Below are positions 1 to 10,800 of a stretch of 64,000 nt of DNA, one piece after another. Made by a program: the position numbers and the translations under genes. The notes beneath the pieces were generated by a model. It was not told where the DNA came from. It did not search any database and saw nothing but the letters and a program-made list of their open reading frames with translations. Source of the stretch: Candidatus Thalassarchaeaceae archaeon (GTDB lineage Archaea; Thermoplasmatota; Poseidoniia; Poseidoniales; Thalassarchaeaceae); the NCBI GenBank assembly GCA_023700245.1, contig JAJPRE010000007.1, positions 1 through 64,000 of the forward strand, in the 5' to 3' direction. Each line of letters starts with the position of its first letter. Position 1 is the stretch's first letter.

Positions 1-39
1 GAAATCGAAGAGGTTTCTGTAGGGGCTAAGTTAATCTAA
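1..39 (+). CDS. archaellin (flagellin) C-terminus, truncated by window start
   Basis: Frame 1 reads ...EIEEVSVGAKLI*, nearly matching the C-terminus of the next gene (LEIETIAIGDKLI*), so a tandem archaellin paralogue is likely. Confidence 0.7.
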   Translation, partial: EIEEVSVGAKLI

Positions 40-68
40 GGATTAAGGAGATAATGGAGGAATAAATT

Positions 69-725
69 ATGAATTACGAATTAATTAATACAACAAAAAA
101 TAATGAAAAAGGATCGATTGGTATTGGAGCAATGATTGTTTTCATTGCACTAATTTTGGTAGCTGCTGTTGCATCTACTGTTATTATTAAGACTGCTGAA
201 GAATTACAAGATAGGGCAGAAAAAACTGGTGACGATACTCGTGATCAAATATCCGGTAAATTATTAGTTACAGATGCATATATTGCGGCTGATTGCACCT
301 ATGCAGCCAACGCCTTCGCTGCTGATTGTGCTGTATCTGCAGATAACGATATTGATATGATTACGGTAATAGCTAAGCTCGCATCAGGTTCTGATAATAC
401 ACTTCCGGGTTCTATGAGTTACACAATAGCATGTGATGATGGTACTGGTACTTTCGCAACTGATCACGCTTTACTGGATTCAACGGCTGCTGATCCCGAT
501 GCACTCCATGATGCAGATATTAGAACAATGTCCAATACCGATATTCTTGATACAACATCCCTTTCGTCCGGAGAGCAATTCAAATTTGATATCCACACAA
601 CCAACTGTGATGCGGCAGCTATAGTAGGAGGAGCATTATCTCTTACATTAAATGTCCAAGGTGGTGGAGACACACGTCTGGATTTGGAAATTGAAACCAT
701 TGCCATCGGAGACAAACTCATCTGA
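69..725 (+). CDS. flaB: archaellin (archaeal flagellin)
   Basis: Class III signal peptide-like N-terminus (NNEKGSIGIGAMIVFIALILVAAVASTVII), SD ggagg upstream, first complete gene of the fla cluster. Confidence 0.92.
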   Translation: MNYELINTTKNNEKGSIGIGAMIVFIALILVAAVASTVIIKTAEELQDRAEKTGDDTRDQISGKLLVTDAYIAADCTYAANAFAADCAVSADNDIDMITVIAKLASGSDNTLPGSMSYTIACDDGTGTFATDHALLDSTAADPDALHDADIRTMSNTDILDTTSLSSGEQFKFDIHTTNCDAAAIVGGALSLTLNVQGGGDTRLDLEIETIAIGDKLI

Positions 726-778
726 GAGTGTTTCCTAAAGTTATGTCTCAAGGAGATTATGACTATGGAGGATAAAAA

Positions 779-1591
779 ATGGGTCTTTTTGATAACCTAC
801 CGTTCAGCGGCTTAGGTACAGATGGGGATATGACCAAACGTTTAGAGCGTGTTGCAAAGCTTTCTATAGAGCAAGTAGATATTCCCTCTGAGTTTAGGCC
901 TACGGATTTAGAAGCTTGGTTATTTGCTCCTGCTGGTACTAGAGTAGGAATTCTTGGAGAGCCACAAGGAAATAACCAATCTGAATTGACGCCAGAACTT
1001 GTTGAATTAATCAAGGACAGATTCGAAAGATTAGAAACTGCATTAGATTTAATGGAAACTAATATAAAAATCACTCAACAACAAACAGCGGAAATGGCCG
1101 GAGCATCACTCGGGAGTAGCCCTATATCTGAATCATCATCAGACATGATTCATAGTGTTAACTCAGATGGAGAAGTTGTAAGTAAACCTGTACCTACAAT
1201 ATCTACAGATGATCCTATATTCGGTTCACACCAAAATTCAGCTGGACCTGGTTTACTAGATTTGTATGAAGCACAATCATTAGCAGTAAATCCATTCTTA
1301 AGGGCAAGTGATGCTGGAGAATTATTGACAGGACCACAAATTGACTCTGCAAAATTATCTGCATTACTCCTTGATAATATGTCAGGGGCGGATTCATTGA
1401 GATTCATAAAAAATGCAGGGGCATCCGGAATACTTACTAGTAATGAACAAGACTCACTTTCAGCAATAGTTTCTCTTGCAGAACCGGGAGAAAAATCAGA
1501 AGGACCACCTTCTTTGTCAAATCGTAACCTCCTTACTTTTGCCGCTATGATTGATGCTTGGAGGGTTCAACTATCTCAAAAGGAGGTATGA
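779..1591 (+). CDS. putative archaellum accessory protein, FlaC/D/E-like
   Basis: Position between flaB and flaF; coiled-coil-like segment (ELVELIKDRFERLETALDLMETNIKITQQQ); divergent sequence. Confidence 0.5.
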   Translation: MGLFDNLPFSGLGTDGDMTKRLERVAKLSIEQVDIPSEFRPTDLEAWLFAPAGTRVGILGEPQGNNQSELTPELVELIKDRFERLETALDLMETNIKITQQQTAEMAGASLGSSPISESSSDMIHSVNSDGEVVSKPVPTISTDDPIFGSHQNSAGPGLLDLYEAQSLAVNPFLRASDAGELLTGPQIDSAKLSALLLDNMSGADSLRFIKNAGASGILTSNEQDSLSAIVSLAEPGEKSEGPPSLSNRNLLTFAAMIDAWRVQLSQKEV

Positions 1592-1595
1592 AATA

Positions 1596-2012
1596 ATGGC
1601 CGGATCAAGCATTGCTGGAATGATAGTTGGAACTGTTTTTATTGTAATTTTTGCTTCTGCCACTGTAACAATGGTCGATAATATCAATAAAGCCCAGCAG
1701 GCAACAGAAGTTAATTTACCAGATCCTGAAATTAATTTAATTACAGCTACTTGGACTAGTCCTGATGGTGGAACGCTAATATTGGAAATTAGTAATGTCG
1801 GCTCAGAAACAATTTCTATAAACTATATATATTTCTCTCTTGATGGAGGTACGCCAATATCTATTGGAGATCCTTCACTTACTTTAGATTCAACCGGATC
1901 TCTCTTTCCGGGAGAAACCATTCTTGTTACACAAACTGGCGTCACGGACGCTCCTACGGATGCATTACTAGTAGCGTTTGAATACTCCTCCTCTGTTACA
2001 GTGACACAGTAG
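1596..2012 (+). CDS. flaF: archaellum protein FlaF-like
   Basis: Start moved to ATG 1596, preceded by aggaggt; N-terminal TM (GMIVGTVFIVIFASATVTMVDNI) then beta-sandwich-like domain; operon position. Confidence 0.7.
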   Translation: MAGSSIAGMIVGTVFIVIFASATVTMVDNINKAQQATEVNLPDPEINLITATWTSPDGGTLILEISNVGSETISINYIYFSLDGGTPISIGDPSLTLDSTGSLFPGETILVTQTGVTDAPTDALLVAFEYSSSVTVTQ

Positions 2013-2022
2013 GAGTGAGAGC

Positions 2023-2514
2023 ATGGGTGACGGGCCGTCGGAATTAATTATGTTAACTACAGGATTAGTAGTTGCCACCATAGTTTCTTCATTACTATTA
2101 TCAACATGGGGCAGTATATCCCAAGGTCTTGATAATCAAGGTGAGCAGGAACTTATGGATTCTAAAACTAGGATATCAATAGTAAATAATCCAGCCTCGA
2201 TAACGTGGGATGAGACAGGTACTGATACCGATGTTAAAACATCAATATTTATACAAAACTCAGGTAAAACTACCTTAAATATTGAGTCCACGTACATTGT
2301 TATTGGAGGCGTTATGATGACAGCATCACCATCAGCCGCTTCTCCAACAATGTGGTCAGTCGGCGAAGTAATAGAATTCGAAATTACAGTCCTTGTGGCT
2401 GATTTTAATCCACCTGACGTTCCAACAGAATTTTTTCTAAATATTGGAGTTACATCAGAATTGAATTCACCTACGGGAACTTATAGTACTTCAGAGGTGA
2501 TTAGACTTGTCTGA
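2023..2514 (+). CDS. flaG: archaellum protein FlaG-like
   Basis: N-terminal SELIMLTTGLVVATIVSSLLLSTW and INNPASITW...VKTSIFIQNSGKTTL resemble the FlaG pattern; upstream of flaH. Confidence 0.72.
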   Translation: MGDGPSELIMLTTGLVVATIVSSLLLSTWGSISQGLDNQGEQELMDSKTRISIVNNPASITWDETGTDTDVKTSIFIQNSGKTTLNIESTYIVIGGVMMTASPSAASPTMWSVGEVIEFEITVLVADFNPPDVPTEFFLNIGVTSELNSPTGTYSTSEVIRLV

Positions 2515-3199
2515 ACAGGATGGGTTTGATTTCGGAATCATTCAGGACAGCCTTGCAAATAGTATGGGCGCTTCAATACCAAATCGTTCCATAGGAATCA
2601 TAAGTGGTGGAATCGGTGCTGGTAAGAGTTTAATATGTCAAAGATTGGCGTTCGGATTTGTACAAAATGGGGCTAAAGTAGCATATGTTACAACGGAGCT
2701 AACGACCAGAGGTTGGTTAGAGCAAGTTGCTAGCATTGGTTATGATATGGATAAGCGCATAGATGAAGGTAATTTTTTATTAATATCTAGTTTCGGAGTT
2801 ATTGCTGAAGAAATTCAAGAAAAAGTATCTCTAACTGATATTTTGAATTCTCCAGGTTTACTTGAAGCGGAAATAATAATAATAGATCGTGCATCTCAAA
2901 TACTCGCCCACGAAACGAATGCACATTTATTACTTTCACAATTAAGAAAATTTAATTCTTCAGGTAGAACAGTATTACTTACAATGGATAAAGAAGAAAT
3001 TGATTTAAGATTACTAAGAGAAATAAAGAATTCTGCCGAAGTAGTTTTAGATTTAGAGACAGCAACTATTGGTGGAGATACCGTTAGAACAATAGCTGTG
3101 ACTCGCTTTCTACGAGCTGCTGGTCCGACACAAGGAAGGATAGGCTGGAAAGTAATGCCTCAGATGGGCTTTATAGTAGATATTACTGCAGTCAGTTAA
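2507..3199 (+). CDS. flaH: archaellum ATPase-like regulator FlaH (RecA/KaiC fold)
   Basis: Walker A GGIGAGKS, Walker B-like EIIIID; between flaG and flaI. Confidence 0.9.
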   Translation: MSEQDGFDFGIIQDSLANSMGASIPNRSIGIISGGIGAGKSLICQRLAFGFVQNGAKVAYVTTELTTRGWLEQVASIGYDMDKRIDEGNFLLISSFGVIAEEIQEKVSLTDILNSPGLLEAEIIIIDRASQILAHETNAHLLLSQLRKFNSSGRTVLLTMDKEEIDLRLLREIKNSAEVVLDLETATIGGDTVRTIAVTRFLRAAGPTQGRIGWKVMPQMGFIVDITAVS

Positions 3200-3215
3200 A
3201 TAAAGAGGGGAAATT

Positions 3216-4955
3216 TTGGTCAGTGAAAATAACATAGAACCAGAATTTGATATTCAACCTGGTGATCTTGGAGGCTTAATGGCTCGTTATGCCCACATAC
3301 GAGTTTGGGTCGAAGCTTTTGAAAAAAAACATGGTACGAGGCCTATTTATTATGGTTGGTTAGACAGTGGTGCAAGAAAGATTGAGCCATGCAACTTAAT
3401 TTATGCTACAAGACCCCCTTGTTTTGCTCACGTTTACAAGCCATTAGTTGGTGAAGACGAAGCGGGAGCAACTCTTTGGTTTGGTCTGGAACCAACTTTA
3501 GAAAACGATGGTGAAGAAGAAATCAAAGATCAAATTGTTGAGAGATTATTGAGAGATGCTCCTCAAGCTGAAAGATTTGATGATGACAAACAATTTATTG
3601 ATATGTTAGATAAGATGATAGAGAAAACTTGCAAAGTAGGTTCAAACCCTCTATTGAATAGTCCTCTCTTAGTTCAGGCTAGAGAATTAATTGGATTGGG
3701 AGAACCACCAATATATGTTACTGAAGATCAGTTAGAACGGCTAAAGTATGTTATTGCTAGGGACTTAGTAAAAAATGGACCTCTGGAAACTCTACTTTCC
3801 GATGAGCAATTAGAAGACATTCACTCCGTTGGTTTATCTAGAATAATAATGGATCATAAAGTATTCAAATCTGTTATATCAAATATTAGATTTAAAGATT
3901 CAGCAGTTTTGAATCAATATCTCCGTTCCATGTCGGAAAGAATAGGAAGACCTGTTTCAGATTCAAAACCTATCATAGATGGTTCATTATTAGATGGCTC
4001 AAGAATAAACATAATTTACAGTGACGATGTATCTATTTCAGGACCTTCTTTTACAATTAGAAAATTCGCTGAAGAAACTATTTCAATTATTCAATTGATA
4101 AAATGGGGGACTTTATCGGCTCAACAAGCTGCATATATTTGGTTAGGCTTACAATTCGGGCAGTCGATGTTAGTATCAGGAGAAACTGCTTCTGGAAAAA
4201 CAACTACATTGAATGCCATTTTACCATTCGTTGACCATCAAGTAAAGATATATTCTGCTGAAGATACTCCAGAGGTAAAAGTTTCACATAAGTTATGGCA
4301 ACGTCTAGTAACTAGAGATTCAAAGAATGAAGACTCTCGAGTTGAAATGTTCGATTTATTGAAAGCCGCACTGCGTTCAAGACCAAGATACATAATAATT
4401 GGAGAAATACGAGGTGTCGAGGGAGCAACAGCATTCCAAGCAATGCAGACTGGACATCCGGTAATTGGAACGTTTCACGCATCATCAATTGTAAAGATGA
4501 TCCAAAGATTCACCGGAGATCCAATAAATGTTCCAACTAGATTTTTTGATAATCTAAATTTTGCTATATTTCAAGAAGTTGTGGAATCAGAAGGTAAAGG
4601 AATTGTCAGGAGAGTAACGGGAGTAGATGAAATCATAGGATATAATAAGATTGCAGATGGTGTTCTAACAAGAGGTATGTTTGAATGGGACCCAGTTCAA
4701 GATGTTCATTATTTTAGAGGCATGTTTCAATCATATATTTTAGAAAATAGAATTGCACCATTTATGGGTTTTCAAAATAAAAGATTAATTTATGATGAAT
4801 TACAAAGAAGGACCGAAGTTATCGAAAGAATGGTTGAGCGAGACCTCACTCACTTTGATGACGTATTCGATTTACTTGATATATTTTATATTCAAGGTTG
4901 GGAACCATTTGTAGAAAATGTTGAAACTTGGGTGGGTAAAAATCACGAACAGTGA
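3216..4955 (+). CDS. flaI: archaellum motor/assembly ATPase FlaI (type II/IV secretion ATPase)
   Basis: SGETASGKTTTLNAI Walker A, Asp box SAEDTPEVKV, Walker B YIIIGEIRG, His box TGHPVIGTFHA; TTG start. Confidence 0.95.
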   Translation: MVSENNIEPEFDIQPGDLGGLMARYAHIRVWVEAFEKKHGTRPIYYGWLDSGARKIEPCNLIYATRPPCFAHVYKPLVGEDEAGATLWFGLEPTLENDGEEEIKDQIVERLLRDAPQAERFDDDKQFIDMLDKMIEKTCKVGSNPLLNSPLLVQARELIGLGEPPIYVTEDQLERLKYVIARDLVKNGPLETLLSDEQLEDIHSVGLSRIIMDHKVFKSVISNIRFKDSAVLNQYLRSMSERIGRPVSDSKPIIDGSLLDGSRINIIYSDDVSISGPSFTIRKFAEETISIIQLIKWGTLSAQQAAYIWLGLQFGQSMLVSGETASGKTTTLNAILPFVDHQVKIYSAEDTPEVKVSHKLWQRLVTRDSKNEDSRVEMFDLLKAALRSRPRYIIIGEIRGVEGATAFQAMQTGHPVIGTFHASSIVKMIQRFTGDPINVPTRFFDNLNFAIFQEVVESEGKGIVRRVTGVDEIIGYNKIADGVLTRGMFEWDPVQDVHYFRGMFQSYILENRIAPFMGFQNKRLIYDELQRRTEVIERMVERDLTHFDDVFDLLDIFYIQGWEPFVENVETWVGKNHEQ

Positions 4956-4964
4956 GGCATTCTG

Positions 4965-6761
4965 ATGGAATCAAAATTATCAAATTGGCAAATAACTCTT
5001 TTACGTTTGGGTATGCCATTTACGCAGTATCTAATTATATTTGCATTACCTGCTACTATCCTTGCATTAATAGTGGGGGGATTTGTTGCTTACTCTGCAG
5101 GCACTTCATTACAGCTTTTTCCCAAATTAATTCTTACAATATTGTTCCCATTATTGACTTTGAGTGCAGTTTTACTTTATCCTCTTTCAAATACTTCAAA
5201 ATTAGCTACTGAAATAGAACAAGATATGCATATGTTCATTACTAGAATGGGTATTTTGTCTTTAGGTGAACAAGCTGAGAGAGGTATGTTCGATATCCTA
5301 AAAGATATGAAGGATTATGGGGCATTGGCAAATGAGGTTCAGGCAATTGAAACTCTTGTAACAAAATGGCATACAAATTTACCAGAAGCTGCCAGAATTG
5401 TTGGCAGACAAAGCCCATCTCCAATATGGAGTGATTTTTTAGATCGAATGTCATTCTCAGTTGAAGTTGGTCAACCAATTGGAGAATTTATGAGAAGCGA
5501 GTCTGAAACTTTTGAATCGCAATATCAGACACTATATGATGCCAGGTTAGAACAATTAGACACTTTACGTGAAACCTTCGTCTCTCTTACAACTACAGGA
5601 ATGTTACTTTTGGTTGTTTCAGGACTCCATCTTGTACTATTCCAAGTCGGTGACGGAACTAATGATTTAATTGCAATAATAATTCGATCAAGGTATGTAA
5701 TTGGAGCATCTGCATTATTCGCTTTTCTACAATTCGGCGCATGGTTTTTGTTTACATTAGTCATACCCGATGAACCCTTATTCGCCAGGCATACATTTAA
5801 TACAAAACAAAAAATTAATCTTCGCAGAGCATGGATTGCTGCTACGTTTTTAGTTACATTTGAATCCTTAGGATTTTTATATGTTCTAGCAACAAGTGAC
5901 TTCGGTAGTTTATTATTAACCAATTGGAAATATTATGGACTTTTCATGATAGCACTGACTATGACGCCATTTTTATTACCATCAATTTTAGTTTCTCGTG
6001 AAGAAGTAAAAGTAAGGAGGAGAGATGAAGCCTTCCCTGAATTTATACGTGCTTTCGGAGGAACAGCCCAAGCACGTAGTGCAGAACCAAGTGCAATGAT
6101 CAAAGCTCTAAGCAGTATTGATTTTGGCGCTTTAAGTAGCTCTATTGATCAATTAGAAAAACGATTAGCAATGAGGATAGATAGTGACTATTCATGGGAC
6201 TGGTTTGCTGCGGATAATAATTCTATGATGGTTTCAAGATTTACTAGAGTATTCTTAGAAGGCTCCCAATCTAGTGGTGAGGCTGGAACAGTTGGAGACC
6301 TAGTTTCTCAGAGTACAGCAGGATTGCTTGCACTAAGAAATAGAAGGGAAATATCTGCTGGAACTATGAGGGGCGTATCTTATGGTATCTTAATAGCAAT
6401 GATTATTGCTCTAAATATTACAATTGAAATTGTAGCCGGTTTAGGAGAGCAAATTGCAGAAGTAGCAGCAGGATTACTATCCTCAGGTGCCAGTGGAGCA
6501 GGCGCCGGTGATTTAGCAGTGGGATTGCCGGTTCTGACAGATACGGCTGGAGTAGAACAAAACATACTTGTCTTCAATATTACTAGCTCATTTCTAATTA
6601 TTGTTGTAATAGTTGTTTTAGGATTTATTACTGCTAGAATTAAAGGTGGAGGTTTTACCTTATCACTAGGACAAATGATACAAATGATGTGGGTTGCTGC
6701 AATCTCCAGTGGAATAAGCGCATTTGTTCTTACTAATTCAGTTGGAGTATTTACAGGCTAA
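4965..6761 (+). CDS. flaJ: archaellum membrane platform protein FlaJ
   Basis: Multi-TM T2SF-type protein directly after flaI. Confidence 0.92.
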   Translation: MESKLSNWQITLLRLGMPFTQYLIIFALPATILALIVGGFVAYSAGTSLQLFPKLILTILFPLLTLSAVLLYPLSNTSKLATEIEQDMHMFITRMGILSLGEQAERGMFDILKDMKDYGALANEVQAIETLVTKWHTNLPEAARIVGRQSPSPIWSDFLDRMSFSVEVGQPIGEFMRSESETFESQYQTLYDARLEQLDTLRETFVSLTTTGMLLLVVSGLHLVLFQVGDGTNDLIAIIIRSRYVIGASALFAFLQFGAWFLFTLVIPDEPLFARHTFNTKQKINLRRAWIAATFLVTFESLGFLYVLATSDFGSLLLTNWKYYGLFMIALTMTPFLLPSILVSREEVKVRRRDEAFPEFIRAFGGTAQARSAEPSAMIKALSSIDFGALSSSIDQLEKRLAMRIDSDYSWDWFAADNNSMMVSRFTRVFLEGSQSSGEAGTVGDLVSQSTAGLLALRNRREISAGTMRGVSYGILIAMIIALNITIEIVAGLGEQIAEVAAGLLSSGASGAGAGDLAVGLPVLTDTAGVEQNILVFNITSSFLIIVVIVVLGFITARIKGGGFTLSLGQMIQMMWVAAISSGISAFVLTNSVGVFTG

Positions 6762-6808
6762 CTCCTTTTTAGCGCTGATATATAGAAATCTTGATGATTG
6801 ATGATTAG

Positions 6809-7822
6809 GTGCTTCAATTGATGGATAGCAACTCTGCAGTCGTTTTTCTAAGGCTATTATTGTTATATTCATGCTTACTAGTAGCTGCTAAGTCGGACAT
6901 ATCAAAGTTCTTAGTAAAAAATAAACATTGGATATACTTTTCTCCATTTGCAATTATATTACTAATTCTAGATATGATCATATCTAAATCTTCAATTTGG
7001 AATATTTTTATGATTTTTACATTAGTATCCATAGCAGCCTCATCATTAGGTATCGTTCCAAATATTAAGCAAATTACTACTTTTAATCTAATAAATTATT
7101 GTATAATAATTTGTTATATTTTAGGTTTCATGGGTATAATCAATGGAATATTCTATTATACTCAAATAGACTACTATTCCCTAATTCTTCAAACGGAAAG
7201 TCATAATGTAACATTATGGTGGACACTAGTATTTGCTTCAATATCGATGATTTTCTATAAGCTTATATGGAGATATGGATTAATTCAAGGAGGGGCAGAC
7301 GTCAAAGCTCTTATTTGGACTACACTTTTAATTCCTAGTTGGGCATTTATTCCTCAGCCCTATATTTATCAAACTACATTGATTGAAAGAGAGGATATAA
7401 TAGTGCAATTACCTCCATCTTTTGTATTATTTCTATGGGGAAGTAGTGTTTTTATTATTGCACCTATTATATATTTAATTAGAAATATTCTAGAAAAAAA
7501 TATAAAATCATTATCGGACTTAAAAGTAGCATGGCATGCAAGAAAAGTCTTATTATCAGAGATTTCAGGAAATAAATTTTGGATCTTATCTGAGATTATC
7601 ATGGATGATAATGAACAATATATTGATACTAAAAATCGAATTTTACCCGATATAAATAATGAAAATAAAAGTATTCAAGAGAGAATTGATGAATTTAAAA
7701 AATATGATATTGAGAAAATATGGGTCACAAACAAGTATCCATTTATGGGGTATCTTTTCTTTGGAATATTTCCATTAATTATTTTTGGAGATCCAATTGC
7801 AATAATTTTAACATTAATATAA
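6809..7822 (+). CDS. flaK: archaeal prepilin/prearchaellin peptidase (A24 family, FlaK/PibD-like)
   Basis: AAKSDISKF (first catalytic Asp) and GGADVKAL (GxGD motif) in a polytopic protein; immediately after flaJ. Confidence 0.85.
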   Translation: MLQLMDSNSAVVFLRLLLLYSCLLVAAKSDISKFLVKNKHWIYFSPFAIILLILDMIISKSSIWNIFMIFTLVSIAASSLGIVPNIKQITTFNLINYCIIICYILGFMGIINGIFYYTQIDYYSLILQTESHNVTLWWTLVFASISMIFYKLIWRYGLIQGGADVKALIWTTLLIPSWAFIPQPYIYQTTLIEREDIIVQLPPSFVLFLWGSSVFIIAPIIYLIRNILEKNIKSLSDLKVAWHARKVLLSEISGNKFWILSEIIMDDNEQYIDTKNRILPDINNENKSIQERIDEFKKYDIEKIWVTNKYPFMGYLFFGIFPLIIFGDPIAIILTLI

Positions 7823-7823
7823 A

Positions 7824-10800
7824 TTAAAAGAAATCATCCAATGTCATTACAGTGACAAAATCATTATTGAATAACGAATCCACGCTATCTGATGTCCAAT
7901 ATACTCTCTGTTTAGTATACATATCTACTCCAAATTCTTCAATTACATCTTTTGTAATCTGAATATATTTCTTCACAGCCCCCTTTGATACTGTCAACAC
8001 AACATTGCCATTACACATCGATCCATCATCACCTCTAGAAATAGTATCAAAACCACTCCTAATGGTTTTTCTTTGAATGCACTTTCCAGCAAGTGGTATT
8101 CTTCTGTACTTCTCACCACATTTAACACATCTAACAGACTGTCGGGTAAATGCCATCATATTTCCTCTCATGTCTGGTAAAAAATGTGATTGAATGACCT
8201 TTGATGCAACTAAAGTTGCATCAACGGCACGTAAGCGTTTTCCAAGGTTTAATTGACCATCCATTTTGTCTTTCATACTTTTTAGTGTTTTATATGAGGA
8301 GTTTTTTGGTCCAGCATCCAGGGGTCCAGAATCATGTGTCCACCCATATCCTCGTTTATCTCCAATTGAACCTTCTCTATGTGAAACTAAATCGACCATA
8401 TTCATCATTTCACTTGGATGTGGTTGAGTAAGCGTTGATTCATAAAAAGAACTAGAATAACTCCATGAACAATCGACATTAAGTGCTTCTTTATCTATTT
8501 CACTTGGATTTATTCTTGTTGAAAGTACAAGCGGAGCGTCCATTTGACCCCCTCTTCCTGATGGTAAAATAGATCTTGAAAAGTTAAGTAAACCATCTAA
8601 GAGAAGCATAATACTATCTTCATCTCCATCACAATTTCGTCTTTTAGCCGCGTGAAATAATGGGTGAGCATATCCTGCTGAGGCCTTCGTCCATCCAATT
8701 ATTCTACATAGTACACCTCCTGAAGTATGCGGGGCAAGGCCAATTCCCAATTGACCTACTAAGTCTAATTCATGTTTAACATTATAGAAAGGCTCCATTT
8801 TATAAAATCTTACTAGCAACTCATCTACAAATTTACATGTTGAAATTAAATGCTCTTTACCATTAATTGATGGTATGAAATCCTGCGGATATAACTCTAA
8901 TATTTGATCGTCAGATTTTAATTGGTTTCCAAACATATCATATTTATATCCTAAATTATATAATTTCTTCCAAGGAGTACCAATCTCTGATGGTTTAAAA
9001 TGCGTTACTGGTACATCTATCATATCATATCTGGCCGTACCATCTCTAAATACTGATAAATTATGCTTTGCCCTCAATATTCCTTTTTCAATTGGTTCAG
9101 GTGTTTGTAATTTTGAAATTAATTCCTTCATAGCTTTAATTCTTACAGGAAGACGTTCTAAATTTAAAGACCTTCTTTTCACTTCTAGTATTGATTCTAT
9201 GGGTATGTTAGTTCTTTCTCCTAGCCTTCTACGTTGTTGATTTTTATTATTTCTTACCACAGTTCTTCCTCCACATTCAATGGGATCAGATTGATCAACT
9301 CTATTATGGCAAATTATATGCCCTGAACTCTTTCCACATTTTTTGCACGTTCTTGGAGACATTTCCACAGTTATTGATACTTTATTGGATGCTTGCTGCA
9401 TTAGTCTCTGCGGCCCGCCAGCTCCTCCGATAGGGTACAATGAATGTACCATTGGTTTCATCTCTCTAATTCCAGATTTTTCAGGTCTACCCATTCTTGC
9501 TCCTATTCTGCAAGGAACTGCATCTTCCCACCTGATAGAAGATAAATTTCTTACTAACCATAATGTTTTATCTACATCATCATCATCCACCAATTTCATT
9601 GCATTCCGGTATATTTGCATATCCCTTGGTCCATTGTCAATTATTTTACTTGCTGCTACTTCTCCGGATTTTTCTGTCTCAGATGCCTCTAATCCAGATT
9701 GCATTGCCCTTGTAGTGGCCTCTCGCCTTGCTTCTTGTCTATTTTCTCTAAGAATTTTAGACCTTTCATTTTCTTCATCAATTATAATAATTGAACTCTT
9801 TAATTTTGATGACCTATCCTTAACATAAGGTCCATAATCAGAATTTTTAATTATTTTATTATTAGTAATTTTTAATCCGAGCCCATAAAGTAACCCTTCC
9901 CAATAACGAGGTATAATGATGTCTGCACCCTGATGATGATGTTCTAATCCAAGTGTCATTAACGCACATTTTATGACTCCATGTATTTTTATTTCAGATG
10001 TTTTAGGGAACTGATTAATTACTTCATCAGGAATCAATCCTTCCAATTCATTACCAATATTCCAATTTTTAACAACATTATTTATTCGTAACTTACCTTT
10101 ATTAACTTGTGATTTGAGTAGTTCTTCAACCAATATTGAAACCGCTGAAATTGGTAAATCTGACCACCAAATATTCCATGGTGGAGGTACTGCAGTGCCA
10201 AAATTTTCTGATATCTTACATACTTGATCCCAATTTAATTGATATGTTCGTAAAAAATTTATCCATTCTCTTTTACGCCAATTCCTATCAATCTGCCTCT
10301 CTCCTCCTCTGTTAATGGCCCCTGTAAAAGGAATACCTAAAGGAAACTTTTTCTTATTTATTCCTAAAATACCGGCTAAAAAGCTAATTTTATCAGGGTG
10401 ATCTAAAGCTTCTGCAAGATCCGCAGCCCACCAATCCATCGAGTATGAAGATGGTACTAGATTTTTATTATTTTCTAGGAATTCTCCGAATCCTAATAAT
10501 ATTTCGCCCGAATCCCATATAGAGTGTATCTTATTCTCAGTATCTTTCCACCCTTCAAGAGTTTTAATTAGTTTAAAATTCCCATTTATTTCTAATATTA
10601 ATGGGCCATCAATTTCTATACACGGAGTTACTGCACATGCTTTCCCAGGCCTTTCCATTTTCATCTGAGTCCCAACAGATAAAAATCCACCCATTGCTTC
10701 CATAGTAATTGGATTAATTCCTGCTGCTGCTAATCCAGTAACTCTACTTCTGCCATATCGCAACCGAAATCCCCCAGGTTCCCCAGGTTCCCCAAAAATT

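Noticed and set aside
4952-5212. 86-aa ORF overlapping the flaI/flaJ junction
   Set aside because: Out-of-frame overlap with the well-supported flaJ N-terminus
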